A stretch of DNA of 64,000 nucleotides. Origin: JAVDCA01 sp035293985. Lineage in GTDB: Bacteria; Pseudomonadota; Alphaproteobacteria; Rhizobiales; Xanthobacteraceae. Positions 41,148-50,996 of the stretch are shown here, piece by piece. A program made the translations under genes and the position numbers. The notes below the pieces were generated by a model. It searched no databases. It was not told the origin of the DNA and saw nothing but the letters and a program-made list of their open reading frames with translations. Each line of letters starts with the position of its first letter. Position 1 is the stretch's first letter. The stretch covers positions 1 through 64,000 of the forward strand of contig DATGLS010000015.1 in NCBI GenBank assembly GCA_035293985.1. The letters run 5' to 3'.

Positions 41148-41588
41148 ATGCATCGCCGCAATATCCTCGGCGCCGCGTTTGCCGCGAGTGGTGTGCTGTT
41201 CGCGGCCGGCACGCGCGCGCGGGCCGATACGCGCGACGCCGGCAAGGTGGTCTATCACCTCGCCGATCTCGACAAGGTTGCATTCGTGCTCGGCAACATA
41301 GAGAACCATCTCGCCGGCGTCGGCGGGCCCGAGAAGGTCACGATCGAGCTCGTGGTCCACGGTCCGGCGCTGCGTGCGTTTCACGCGTCCGCCGCGAGCC
41401 ACGACACCGCGCACCGGCTGGCGAGCCTCATCAAGGCGCAAGTCACGCCCGCTGCCTGCGGCCACACGATGCGCGGCCAGAACGTGACCCTGAAGGATCT
41501 GCTGCCGGGTTTTTCGGTCGCGGAGCGCGGCGGCGTGGTGCGCCTCGCCGAGCTGCAGGCGCAGGGCTATGTGTATTTGCGCCCGTAG
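41148..41588 (+). CDS. Exported DsrE/DsrF-like family protein
   Basis: 146 residues from ATG 41148 behind GAGGAGCC. N-terminal signal MHRRNILGAAFAASGVLFAAGTRARA. The DsrE-like fold follows: KVVYHLADLDKVAFVLGNIE, EKVTIELVVHGPALRAFHAS, and a conserved Cys in VTPAACGHTMRGQNVTLKDL. DsrE-type proteins carry sulfur on Cys or bind small ligands; exported versions are common beside cytochromes and oxidoreductases. The stop codon TAG lies inside the left end of the palindromic element at 41585-41690. Confidence 0.82.
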   Translation: MHRRNILGAAFAASGVLFAAGTRARADTRDAGKVVYHLADLDKVAFVLGNIENHLAGVGGPEKVTIELVVHGPALRAFHASAASHDTAHRLASLIKAQVTPAACGHTMRGQNVTLKDLLPGFSVAERGGVVRLAELQAQGYVYLRP

Positions 41589-41690
41589 GGTGGGCAAAAT
41601 CGCATGCTCATCCCTATCCGCGTGGGCAACCGCGCCTGCGCGATTTTGCCGGCGCGGATAGGGATGAGCACGCGCGGTTACCCGCCCTAC
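41585..41690. repeat. Palindromic element between convergent genes
   Basis: 106-base element with ends GTAGGGTGGG and CCCGCCCTAC. Inside are a perfect 17-bp inverted pair GCTCATCCCTATCCGCG (41606-41622)/CGCGGATAGGGATGAGC (41653-41669) and a second pair GGCAAAATCGC/GCGATTTTGCC in the opposite nesting. The TAG stops of the DsrE-type gene (41586-41588) and of the cytochrome gene on the other strand (41687-41689) are both contributed by the element ends. It probably works as a bidirectional terminator. Confidence 0.85.
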
Positions 41691-42055
41691 TGTTTCGTCG
41701 CCTGCTCGAGATACGCGATCAAATCCGCCCGATCGGCGGCGTCGGGCATGCCCGCATAGGGCATGCGGTTCGCAGGGACGTCCTTCTGCGGATCGGCGAT
41801 GAAGGCGTCGAGCGTCTGCGCCGTCCAGGTGATGCCGCTGCGGCGCATCGCCGGTGAATAGCGGAAGTCGGTGAGCGATCCCGCCTTGCGGCCGAACAGC
41901 CCCGCGAGACTCGGACCGACGATCGTCACGCCGGGCTTGAGCGAATGGCAGGCGCCGCAATCGATGAACTTCTTTTCGCCGCGCGCCGCGTCGCCGGCCG
42001 CATGCGCGGCGGTGGCAACCAGAACAACAGCAAATGCAGAAAGGCGTAGCGTCAT
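41687..42055 (-). CDS. Class I c-type cytochrome (dehydrogenase partner)
   Basis: 122 residues from the ATG overlapping the GMC-gene stop (ATGA at 42052-42055). Signal peptide MTLRLSAFAVVLVATAAHAA. Haem motif CGACH at 33-37, axial Met in NRMPYAGMPDAADR, and the fold-typical GPSLAGLFGRKAGSLTDFRY and DLIAYLEQATKQ. Third gene of a dehydrogenase operon. It should accept electrons from the FAD subunit and pass them to the respiratory chain in the periplasm. Confidence 0.92.
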   Translation of the reverse strand: MTLRLSAFAVVLVATAAHAAGDAARGEKKFIDCGACHSLKPGVTIVGPSLAGLFGRKAGSLTDFRYSPAMRRSGITWTAQTLDAFIADPQKDVPANRMPYAGMPDAADRADLIAYLEQATKQ

Positions 42056-43824
42056 GCGTGCACCAGGTGGCCGGGGTTCTTGAGGTATTGGCTCTTGATC
42101 GCGTCGAGCGCCCAATAGGTCAGCGCGCCGACCGGACCGGTCGGATTGTAGGAAGCGTTGTGCGGAAACGCGCAGGCGCCGAAGACGAACAGGTTATGGC
42201 AGTCCCAGCTCTGCAGGTAGCGGTTCACGACGCTGTCGCGCGGGGTCGTGCCCATGATGGCGCCGCCGGTGTTGTGCGTGCTCTGATAGGGCACGACCGT
42301 CCATGAGGCGCGCGCCTTCGCCTCGTTGAGGTGCGTCGGGTTCATCGCCTTGGCGAGATCGTTGACGGTCTTCGCGGCGTGCTGACCCATCTTGTGCTCG
42401 TTCGCCTTGTAGTCGAACGTCATGCGCATCAGCGGGTGGCCGAAGGCGTTGCGATAGGTCGGATCGAGGTCGAGCCAATTGTAGCGGTTCGCCATCACGC
42501 TCCCGCTCGCGCCGATGCCCATTGCGCCCTGGTACCATTTGGCACGGGCCTCCTTCCACGCCGTGCCCCATTGCGGCGTACCGGCGGGTAGCGGCCGGTA
42601 GGCAATCGGCGCGCCGGTGTTGTGCCCGGCCGAGACGTTGTAGGCGCCGACGAAGCCGTGTGGCCCGCGGTCGAAATCCCAATTCACGTTGAAGTCGTCG
42701 AACGTGATGTTGGTGCCGCCGCCCGCCATGAATGGGTTGAAGTGGCGCCCCTCGAAGAACAGTGTCGCGCCGACGCCGGTCTGGTAGCAGTAGTTCTTGC
42801 CGACCACGCCTTGCTGAGTATTCGGGTCGTAGGGCTGACCGATTCCGGACAGAAGCAGCAGGTGCACATTGTTGAGCGCATAGGCGCACAGCAGCACGAG
42901 GGAAGCGGGCTGCTCGAATTCCTCGCCGTTGAGCACGTTGGTATAGGTGACGCCGGTGACGCGCTTCCCGTCCGAATCCTTGTTGAGCTTGTTGACCCAC
43001 GAATGGGTGCGCAGCTCGAAGTTCGGATTGGCGAGGGCGAGCGGGATCACGGCGACGTGCGGCGAGCCTTTTGCATTGGCCTCGCAGCCGAACTGCTGAC
43101 AATAGCCGCAGTACTGGCAGGCGCCGAATTTCGCGCCGTCCGGATTGGTGTAGGGCTGCGACGCGTTGGCGGTCGGGCGCGGGAAGGGGTGATAGCCGGC
43201 GTTCTTGGCGGCCTCGGTGAACATCACGCCGGACAGGACCTGCGAGAGCGGCGGCAGCGGATACTCGCGCTTGCGCGGCGCCTCGAACGGATTGCCGCCG
43301 GCCTGGATGTTGCCCTCGAGGTTGCCGGCCTTGCCGGAGACCGCGGCGGTGTACTCGAAACGGTCGTAATAGGGCTCGAGCTCCGCATACGAGACGCCCC
43401 AGTCCTGGATCGTCATGTCGTCGGGGATGAACTTCTTGCCGTACCGCTGCTCGTACATGGAGCGCACCTTCAGCTCCATATCGGTCCAGCGCCAGGTGTG
43501 GCCGCTCCAGTGCACGGCGGCGCCGCCGACCACCTCGCCGGGCAGGAACGAGCCGAGCCGGCGCATCGGCAGCGCCTCCTGCGAGGGATTGTTGCGGACC
43601 GTCAGCGTGTCGCGCGCCGTGTTCATCATCAGATCCTTGCGGATCGCATAGCGCAGCTCGTCGCGAATGCCGGGCAGCGAATAGTCGTCGGCCGGCGTGC
43701 GCATGCCGCCGCGCTCCAGCGCGACCACCTTGAGGCCGGCCTGCGCCAGCTCCTTCGCGATGATGCCGCCGGTCCAGCCGAGTCCGACGATGACGACGTC
43801 GACGTCCTTGAGCTTCTTCGCCAT
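42052..43824 (-). CDS. GMC-type FAD subunit of a membrane-bound (gluconate-type) dehydrogenase
   Basis: 590 residues from ATG 43824 behind GAGGGGAAGC. FAD-binding VDVVIVGLGWTGGIIAKELA at the N-terminus, GGAAVHWSGHTWRW, four-Cys segment GACQYCGYCQQFGCEANAKG (iron-sulfur or zinc-like cluster typical of gluconate 2-dehydrogenase alpha), and C-terminal PYQSTHNTGGAIMGTTP with the GMC active-site His/Asn region. The subunit oxidises a sugar acid or alcohol on the periplasmic side; export would go with the Tat-exported small subunit. Subunit order: small subunit, FAD subunit, cytochrome. Substrate not certain. Confidence 0.92.
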   Translation of the reverse strand: MAKKLKDVDVVIVGLGWTGGIIAKELAQAGLKVVALERGGMRTPADDYSLPGIRDELRYAIRKDLMMNTARDTLTVRNNPSQEALPMRRLGSFLPGEVVGGAAVHWSGHTWRWTDMELKVRSMYEQRYGKKFIPDDMTIQDWGVSYAELEPYYDRFEYTAAVSGKAGNLEGNIQAGGNPFEAPRKREYPLPPLSQVLSGVMFTEAAKNAGYHPFPRPTANASQPYTNPDGAKFGACQYCGYCQQFGCEANAKGSPHVAVIPLALANPNFELRTHSWVNKLNKDSDGKRVTGVTYTNVLNGEEFEQPASLVLLCAYALNNVHLLLLSGIGQPYDPNTQQGVVGKNYCYQTGVGATLFFEGRHFNPFMAGGGTNITFDDFNVNWDFDRGPHGFVGAYNVSAGHNTGAPIAYRPLPAGTPQWGTAWKEARAKWYQGAMGIGASGSVMANRYNWLDLDPTYRNAFGHPLMRMTFDYKANEHKMGQHAAKTVNDLAKAMNPTHLNEAKARASWTVVPYQSTHNTGGAIMGTTPRDSVVNRYLQSWDCHNLFVFGACAFPHNASYNPTGPVGALTYWALDAIKSQYLKNPGHLVHA

Positions 43825-43835
43825 GGCGCTTCCCC

Positions 43836-44555
43836 TCAACTCAAGTCCGCGATGCCGACAGGCTCGTTGGGGAAGGGCTTGTCGCGATATTGCACGACGT
43901 GCTCGCGATTTACCGCGATGGCGCCCGGGAAGCCGAGCATCTTCCAGCCCGCCTTGTTGCGGTTGCCGCCGTAAATCGGGTCGGCGAACATCCCTTCCTG
44001 CACGGTTTGATAGAGGGTGCCCCAGAAGGCGCGCACCGGCGGGCCGTCATCGAAGCCGATCTTCGCGGTGGAGAGGCCGACGAGCACCTGCTCGCGCTGC
44101 GCCGCGTCGATCTGGTCGAAGCTCTTGCCGAAGGTCTTCCGGCAATACGCGTTGGTTGCCGCGATGCCGGCGCGATAGAGCTCGGCCGGCGTGAGCGGCA
44201 GCTGATAGCCCTGGTTGGGCACGCCCTGCCGCCACGGCCCCTGCATATAGAGGCGATCCCCCTTGCCCCAGGCGCCCGCGAGCGCGCGGTCGATATAGAT
44301 GTTGATGCCGAGGTCGGTGCCCTTCGGGGTCAGGTGATCGGCCGGAACCATGTGGTCGACCAGCGCCTCGACGAAGGCCGCCTCCTCGAGGTTGAGGAAT
44401 TCGTAGCCGGCTTGTGGCGCCCCCGCCGAAGGCGGGGCGGCCGCAGCGGCGGGTTGCTGTGCCTGCGCGGGTTCAGCAATGCCGGTCGCTGCGGCGGCGC
44501 CGCTCACCACCGCGGTCTTGAGAAAATCGCGGCGGCCGAATTTTTGCTCGGTCAT
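43836..44555 (-). CDS. Gluconate 2-dehydrogenase subunit 3-family protein
   Basis: 239 residues from ATG 44555, with AGGGAGGGGTCG just upstream. Twin-arginine leader MTEQKFGRRDFLKTAVVSGA, then an Ala/Pro/Gln linker. The family domain follows: LNLEEAAFVEALVDHMVPAD, NIYIDRALAGAWGKGDRLYM, and DPIYGGNRNKAGWKMLGFPG. The Tat signal probably carries the folded FAD subunit, which has no signal of its own, through the membrane. First gene of the three-gene operon; 11 bases before the FAD subunit. Confidence 0.92.
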   Translation of the reverse strand: MTEQKFGRRDFLKTAVVSGAAAATGIAEPAQAQQPAAAAAPPSAGAPQAGYEFLNLEEAAFVEALVDHMVPADHLTPKGTDLGINIYIDRALAGAWGKGDRLYMQGPWRQGVPNQGYQLPLTPAELYRAGIAATNAYCRKTFGKSFDQIDAAQREQVLVGLSTAKIGFDDGPPVRAFWGTLYQTVQEGMFADPIYGGNRNKAGWKMLGFPGAIAVNREHVVQYRDKPFPNEPVGIADLS

Positions 44556-44671
44556 CGACCCCTCCCTTGGGCTCCCGTGTCTCCGGCTTTGTGGCGCCGG
44601 ATGACGTTGCCGCAAGGATGCGCTCGCAGGCTCGCCTCGGCAAGCGGTCCGGCCGCAGGGCGGCGATGCGT

Positions 44672-45730
44672 CTACTTCGCCTCTGCGGCTTCGGGCACGT
44701 CGGCGCCTTCGCGCCAGATCGCAATCAGCACCGACATGATCGCGGGGCCGAGGAAGACGCCGATCAGCCCGAAAGTTTCCAGGCCGCCGAAGATACCGAG
44801 CAGCACCCAGATGAAGGGCAGGCGGGTCGAGCTGCCGATCAGGATCGGGCGGATGAAGTGATCGGCGACGAACACCACCAGGAACCCGACCACCAGAATG
44901 ATGATCGCGGCGGTGGTCTGGGATTCGGCGAGGAGGAAAAGCGCGGCGGCACAGAAGATCACCGGCGCACCGAACGGAATTGCGGCGAGCACGCCGGTCG
45001 CGAGCGTAAGCAGGATGACATGATGCATGCCGACCGCCCAATAGGCGATGCCAAGGACCAGGCCTTCGCCGAGGCCGACCAGAACGAGCCCGTTGACGGT
45101 GGCACGCACGGCCGCGACCGCGTTCTGGCCGAGATGTCCGCCGGGCGGCCCGAACAGCCGGTCCGCGATCTTATGCGCCTCGTCCATCAGGGCTGGACCG
45201 TCGCGGTAGAGGAAGAACAGCGCCAGCACCGTGAACACCAGGATGGTGAGCCGGCTCGCGACCTCGGCGCCGAGCATGCGCGTAAAGGCGATGATGCCGC
45301 TCGTTTCGGCGTGGCCGAACATCGAGCGCGCCGCCCCCGGCTGCGCGAGGTTGGTCTGCCACCACGATGACAGGGTCTCGCCGACGATCGGTACGCGGGC
45401 AAGCCAGTCGGGCGTGCCGAGACCGTTGTGCCGCACGTCATTGATCCATTGCATCAATGCGTGACCGTCGCGCGCTCCCTCGACGCCGATACCGATCAAC
45501 GGCAGCACCAGCACGACCGCGAGCACAAGGGTGAGCAGCAGGGCGGCGCCGGTGCGCCCCATGCCGCGGCGGATCAGGGCGTGCTGCAGCGGCCAGGTCG
45601 CGATCGCGAGCACGCAGGCCCAGGCGAGCGCCGGCAGGAAGCGCCACAGGATCCAGACCGCCGCGGCCGCGACCGCAATGATCAAGGCGGTACGTGCGAT
45701 CCGCTGGAGATCCCACTCCATGCTCATCAT
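44672..45730 (-). CDS. AI-2E/TqsA-like family membrane permease
   Basis: About 352 residues; ATG 45730 is chosen for GGGGGTGA upstream (GTG 45739 possible). Seven or eight hydrophobic segments in AI-2E-family arrangement: RFLPALAWACVLAIATWPLQ, GAALLLTLVLAVVLVLPLIG, VFTVLALFFLYRDGPAL, and the conserved end LPFIWVLLGIFGGLETFGLIGVF with FLGPAIM. Members export autoinducer-2 or act as sodium/proton antiporters; role here unknown. Its 5' end is 84 bases from the stop of queF, which lies upstream on the same strand. Confidence 0.87.
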   Translation of the reverse strand: MMSMEWDLQRIARTALIIAVAAAAVWILWRFLPALAWACVLAIATWPLQHALIRRGMGRTGAALLLTLVLAVVLVLPLIGIGVEGARDGHALMQWINDVRHNGLGTPDWLARVPIVGETLSSWWQTNLAQPGAARSMFGHAETSGIIAFTRMLGAEVASRLTILVFTVLALFFLYRDGPALMDEAHKIADRLFGPPGGHLGQNAVAAVRATVNGLVLVGLGEGLVLGIAYWAVGMHHVILLTLATGVLAAIPFGAPVIFCAAALFLLAESQTTAAIIILVVGFLVVFVADHFIRPILIGSSTRLPFIWVLLGIFGGLETFGLIGVFLGPAIMSVLIAIWREGADVPEAAEAK

Positions 45731-45814
45731 GAACGTCACCCCCGGTTGGCGTCAAAGCGCGACGGTTTTCTTCGTCGCATCGTCATCGCGCGAGCTCATG
45801 GCTCGATCACCATC

Positions 45815-46267
45815 TCAGCCACGGCCGCGATAGCCCGGCACGCCCTGGTCGGGCAGCCAGACGTTGGCGGGCGGTCGGCCCGACTGCCAGAACACGTCGA
45901 TCGGCATGCCGCCGCGCGGAAAGAAATAGCCGCCGATGCGCAGATAGCGCGGGCGGAGCAGGTCGGTCAGCCGCGTGCCGATCGTCACCACCGCGTCCTC
46001 GTGGAAATTGCCGTGGTTGCGGAAGCTGTTGAGGTAGAGCTTGAGCGACTTCGATTCCACCAGCCAGCGCGCCGGCACGTAGTCGATGACGACGAGGGCG
46101 AAATCGGGCTGGCCCGTCACGGGGCACATGGTGGTGAATTCGGGAAACGTGAAACGTGCCACATAGGGGCTGCGCGGGTGCGGATTGGGCACGCGATCGA
46201 GCTGCGCCTCCCGCGGCGAGGCGGGAAGCGGCGTCGGGCGGCCGAGCTGGAGCGGTCTACGGGTCAT
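45815..46267 (-). CDS. queF: 7-cyano-7-deazaguanine (preQ0) reductase, QueF type I
   Basis: NADPH-dependent reduction of preQ0 to preQ1 for queuosine tRNA modification. 150 residues from ATG 46267. Catalytic Cys48 in FTTMCPVTGQPDFA (Asp55 follows), substrate Glu in LVESKSLKLYLNSFR, and NADPH-site region HEDAVVTIGTRL. Single-domain (type I, short) form. No other queuosine genes (queCDE) are nearby. No preQ1 riboswitch was recognised upstream. Confidence 0.95.
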   Translation of the reverse strand: MTRRPLQLGRPTPLPASPREAQLDRVPNPHPRSPYVARFTFPEFTTMCPVTGQPDFALVVIDYVPARWLVESKSLKLYLNSFRNHGNFHEDAVVTIGTRLTDLLRPRYLRIGGYFFPRGGMPIDVFWQSGRPPANVWLPDQGVPGYRGRG

Positions 46268-46474
46268 CGTCAAGCTTTAGCGAGTGGCTATTCGGTCACG
46301 GTCGGGAATATTGCGGTCCCAAGAAGGGTCCTGCACCGCGGAATACGCGTTCTGGACTACCCGCGTGGCATTCCTGTAGCGTATTGCTGGATCGGCGTCT
46401 CGAAAAGCTTTGAGTTGCATTGCCGAAATGGTGTCGGCGATATGGGCGCTTCCAGCCTTTTGACAGAGTCCCGA

Positions 46475-46873
46475 ATGCATCGGCGTTCGCACCAACCCCC
46501 GGCTTGGCGCCTGTTCGGCGCAGCGCTCGGCGCGTTCGCGATCGCCGTCCAGCTGCTGCTCACCGCCTGGATGATCGGCCAGGCCGCGGCGGGCGCCGGG
46601 GGTACGCCCGACCTTGCCGTCATCTGCACGCACGATCAGCAGGCTCCCGTCGGCGACGATGGCGGCGCACCCGTCGCGCCGAAGTCGCACGGCGCCTGCC
46701 CGGCCTGTGCCTGCCCATTTTCGGCCAAGGTGCTGGCGCCGCCGCCCGCACTCGTCTTCGTCGCGGCCCCGCAGCCGGCATCGCAGGCGATGCGGCCTGC
46801 GAGCGTGCCGCGGCCGACCAGTCTTGATTTCCGCGCCCCGTATGCATCACGCGCTCCGCCGCGCTCCGTTTGA
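46475..46873 (+). CDS. DUF2946-like small membrane protein (copper cluster)
   Basis: 132 residues from ATG 46475 (ATG 46442 is an alternative). One membrane helix, FGAALGAFAIAVQLLLTAWM. Metal-ligand-like residues follow: DLAVICTHDQQAP and KSHGACPACACPFSAKV. A Pro/Ala-rich C-terminus ends the protein. DUF2946 proteins have this C-x-H...H-x-x-C-x-x-C arrangement and occur with copper or cobalt genes. It is first in a row with an outer-membrane protein, copC and copD. Confidence 0.75.
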   Translation: MHRRSHQPPAWRLFGAALGAFAIAVQLLLTAWMIGQAAAGAGGTPDLAVICTHDQQAPVGDDGGAPVAPKSHGACPACACPFSAKVLAPPPALVFVAAPQPASQAMRPASVPRPTSLDFRAPYASRAPPRSV

Positions 46874-46937
46874 GCGGCCGTGAGCTGCGGCGTCGGGGAC
46901 CGGCGCCGCGATCGATCCATACAAGCGGAGCACTTCC

Positions 46938-47918
46938 ATGTTCTCTTCCGTCTCCCGGGTGGTGGCGCTCGCCATCTGCGGGCTTGCTTTGTCCGACGCG
47001 AGCGCGCTCGCGCATTGCTTCGTCGGGGCGCGGTTTTTTCCCGCCACGTTGGCGATCGATGACCCCTGCGTCGCCGACGAGCTGTCGATTCCGACCGTCG
47101 CGTGGTCGCGCACCAGTGACCAACCCTCGGCGCAGCAGCTCGACGTTTCCGGCGAGTTCTCCAAGCGCATCACCGAGACGTTCGGCGTCTCCATCAGTCC
47201 CACCTGGACGCGTCTGAGCCAGCCCGGCAGTCCGAGCGTGAGCGGCTTCCAGGACCTCGAGACGACGTTCAAGTGGCAGTTCCTCTCGGTCCCGAACGCC
47301 GAGTTCGTCATGTCGACCGCGCTCGTGATCGATTGGGGCGGCACCGGTGCGAACAGCGTAGGCGCCGACACTTTCACGACCTACACGCCGACCTTCTACA
47401 TGGGCAAAGGCTTCGGCACTTTACCGGACGATATGGGCTGGGCACGGCCATTCGGATTCACGGCGCAGGTCGGCTACGCGATCCCGTCGAGCAGCTCGAC
47501 CATGTCGGTGGATGACAGTGGGAACGTCAGGGTCACGCCCAATCCGCGTTTCCTCACCTACGGCTTCTCGCTGCAGTACAGCATGCCATACCTCAAATCG
47601 AACGTGGTCGACCTGCAGCTGCCGGACATCGTCAACCATCTCATCCCGATCGTCGAGGCCCGGCTTCAGACACCGGTCTCAAATAGTTTCGGCACCGGCA
47701 TCGGCACCAGCGGCACGATCAATCCGGGCGTGATCTGGGTCGGCGACTATTTCCAGGTCGGGCTCGAGGCGATGATCCCGATCAACCATGCGAGCGGCTC
47801 AGGGACTGGTGTAATCGGCCAGCTCCATCTCTATCTCGACGATATGTTTCCGACGACGATCGGCCAGCCGCTGATCGGCGGTGTCACCAATCCCAGGAGG
47901 CCGATGTTCGGCAACTGA
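46938..47918 (+). CDS. Outer-membrane beta-barrel-type protein in copper cluster
   Basis: 326 residues; signal peptide MFSSVSRVVALAICGLALSDASALA. Alternating amphipathic strands (FGVSISPTWTRLSQPG, DLETTFKWQFLSVPNAEFVM, FGFTAQVGYAIPSSS, VIWVGDYFQVGLEAMIPI) suggest a beta-barrel of the transporter/MetA-pathway type. The mature N-terminus AHCFVGARFFPATLAIDDPC has a His and Cys. Three bases before copC, so it is co-transcribed. It might export or take up copper across the outer membrane; inferred from neighbours. Confidence 0.72.
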   Translation: MFSSVSRVVALAICGLALSDASALAHCFVGARFFPATLAIDDPCVADELSIPTVAWSRTSDQPSAQQLDVSGEFSKRITETFGVSISPTWTRLSQPGSPSVSGFQDLETTFKWQFLSVPNAEFVMSTALVIDWGGTGANSVGADTFTTYTPTFYMGKGFGTLPDDMGWARPFGFTAQVGYAIPSSSSTMSVDDSGNVRVTPNPRFLTYGFSLQYSMPYLKSNVVDLQLPDIVNHLIPIVEARLQTPVSNSFGTGIGTSGTINPGVIWVGDYFQVGLEAMIPINHASGSGTGVIGQLHLYLDDMFPTTIGQPLIGGVTNPRRPMFGN

Positions 47919-47920
47919 TC

Positions 47921-48289
47921 ATGCAACATATCCGACAGATGATCCGGTCTACGGCTATCGTCGTCGCGTTGGCCTTTGGCGGCGCCACGGCTCATGCGCA
48001 CGCCTTTCTCGATCACGCGAGCCCCCTGGTCGGCAGCACCGTGAAGAGCTCGCCGAACGAGGTGCGCATGTGGTTCACCCAGGCGCTCGAGCCCCGCTTC
48101 AGCGGCGCCCAACTGCGCTCGAGCACCGGGGCGGTGCTCGGCAACGGCACGGTCGATACAGCCGATCCGAAGCAGATGGTGATCCCGACGCATGGGCTGG
48201 CGCCCGGCCGGTACAAAGTGACCTGGAAGGTGCTCTCGGTCGATACGCATCGCACCGAGGGCAGCTTCAGCTTCGAGGTCAAGCCGTGA
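47921..48289 (+). CDS. copC: Copper resistance/periplasmic copper-binding protein CopC
   Basis: 122 residues. Signal peptide ends at ...GGATAHA, leaving mature HAFLDHASPLVGSTVKSSPN, in which the N-terminal His forms the Cu(II) site. CopC core: EVRMWFTQALEPRFSGAQL, TVDTADPKQMVIPTHGLAPG, RYKVTWKVLSVDTHRTEGSF, with the His for the copper site near the end. Periplasmic copper carrier; partner of the CopD membrane protein encoded next. Confidence 0.94.
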   Translation: MQHIRQMIRSTAIVVALAFGGATAHAHAFLDHASPLVGSTVKSSPNEVRMWFTQALEPRFSGAQLRSSTGAVLGNGTVDTADPKQMVIPTHGLAPGRYKVTWKVLSVDTHRTEGSFSFEVKP

Positions 48290-48298
48290 TCACGTGCC

Positions 48299-49186
48299 GT
48301 GGATGAGCTGATCGTCGCATCGCGGTTGGTGCACTATGCGGCGGCCGCGCTGCTCCTCGGCGCGCCGCTGTTTCGGGTGGCCGTTGCGCGCACGGCGGCG
48401 CCCGAGGCTGGCGCCTGGGAGGTCATGGCAAGCATCGCGGCTCTGCTGTCGGGACTCGGGTGGTTCGCGGGCGTCGCAGTCACCATGGCGGGCAGCTTCG
48501 CCGATGCCGTCGCGCCCGACATCCTGCAGGCCGTGACGTTCGACACGCGGTTCGGCCACTTGTGGATCGGCCGGCTGATCGTGCTGGTTGCGATCGTCGT
48601 CGTCCAACTCGGCTGGAAGGCGTCGCGCGGGCGCGAGTTTGCGCTGATGCTCCTGGCGAGCGGATTCGTCGCAAGCTTGGTGGGCGTCGGTCACGGCATG
48701 ACCGGGGCTGGGCACGGGCCGGCGGTGGCGCGCATCCACATGATCGCCGACGTGGTGCACTTGCTGTGCGCAGCCGTTTGGATCGGGGGGCTGTTTTGTC
48801 TCGCACCGCTGCTGCATCGCGTGATCACCAGGCGCGAGACCTCGAAGAGCGCGCGAAAGGCACTGCGGCGGTTCTCGACCATGGGTTATTGGGTGGTCGG
48901 GCTGGTCTTGATCACGGGTTGCATCAACGCGCTCGTCATGGTGCCGCGCCCCGCGAGCCTGATCGGCTCGGACTATGGGCGGGCGCTACTGCTCAAGCTC
49001 GCCTTGGTGGCCGTGCTGGTCGGGTTCGCCATCGTCAACCGCGTGGTGCTGAGCCCCCCTGTGATGGCCGCGAAGGATTCGACCGGCGTCAGCCGCCTGT
49101 GGCACAGCGTCGTCGTGGAGCAGGGCGTCGGCCTTCTGGTGCTGGCGGCGGTCGCGTGGCTCGGCACCATTCATCCGGTTCCATAG
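48299..49186 (+). CDS. copD: Copper resistance membrane protein CopD
   Basis: 295 residues from GTG 48299, ten bases after copC. About eight membrane helices with conserved His (ASRLVHYAAAALLLGAPLFR, GVGHGMTGAGHGPAVARIHM, ADVVHLLCAAVWIGGLFCLA), as in CopD-family copper import proteins. Final segment LWHSVVVEQGVGLLVLAAVA. With CopC it probably moves copper from periplasm to cytosol or to a cuproenzyme. Last gene of the cluster before eno. Confidence 0.92.
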   Translation: MDELIVASRLVHYAAAALLLGAPLFRVAVARTAAPEAGAWEVMASIAALLSGLGWFAGVAVTMAGSFADAVAPDILQAVTFDTRFGHLWIGRLIVLVAIVVVQLGWKASRGREFALMLLASGFVASLVGVGHGMTGAGHGPAVARIHMIADVVHLLCAAVWIGGLFCLAPLLHRVITRRETSKSARKALRRFSTMGYWVVGLVLITGCINALVMVPRPASLIGSDYGRALLLKLALVAVLVGFAIVNRVVLSPPVMAAKDSTGVSRLWHSVVVEQGVGLLVLAAVAWLGTIHPVP

Positions 49187-49307
49187 CGCCCGCCGCAAGC
49201 CTTTGTGCGAAAGGCCCGTTCGGGCGGTTGGTTCGAGCCTGCCTTGTCGCTGGGGCACGTGATCCTGTATGAGCGCGGCGCAACCCTGAACCCTCCGAGA
49301 TCCACCA

Positions 49308-50591
<1,284 letters not shown>

Positions 50592-50684
50592 CATCTGCCG
50601 CGGCAGGTTTTGGCGGAGTCCGCGTCCTTTACGATCGGACGCGGCGGCAATAGCCTGCACGCCCTCTATCGAGAGGAGGTCGCA

Positions 50685-50996
50685 ATGGCTTTGGAGCTGC
50701 GTCCGAATTGCGAATGCTGTGACCGCGATCTGCCTCCGGATTCGACAGTGGCGCGCATCTGCAGCTTCGAGTGCACCTTCTGCGCCGATTGCGTCGATAA
50801 TGTCTTGCTCAACGTCTGCCCCAACTGCGGCGGCGGCTTCGTGCCGCGACCGATCCGCCCGGCGACCGAGTGGCGGCCCGGGATTTCGGTCGCGACGCGA
50901 CCACCGTCGACCAAGCGGAGGTCGCTGTCCTTCTCACGCGATGAGATCGCGGCGCATAGTCGGCGTATCATGCATGTTGCGCCGGAGAAGCGTTGA
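50685..50996 (+). CDS. DUF1272-type small zinc-binding protein
   Basis: 103 residues from ATG 50685 behind GAGAGGAGG. The first 55 match DUF1272: LELRPNCECCDRDLPPDST, ICSFECTFCADCVDNVL, VCPNCGGGFVPRPIRP. Eight or more Cys in CxxC pairs imply zinc ribbons. The tail (56-103) is basic and Ser/Arg-rich. Unknown function. Translationally coupled to the cysteine hydrolase that follows (TGATG). Confidence 0.85.
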   Translation: MALELRPNCECCDRDLPPDSTVARICSFECTFCADCVDNVLLNVCPNCGGGFVPRPIRPATEWRPGISVATRPPSTKRRSLSFSRDEIAAHSRRIMHVAPEKR

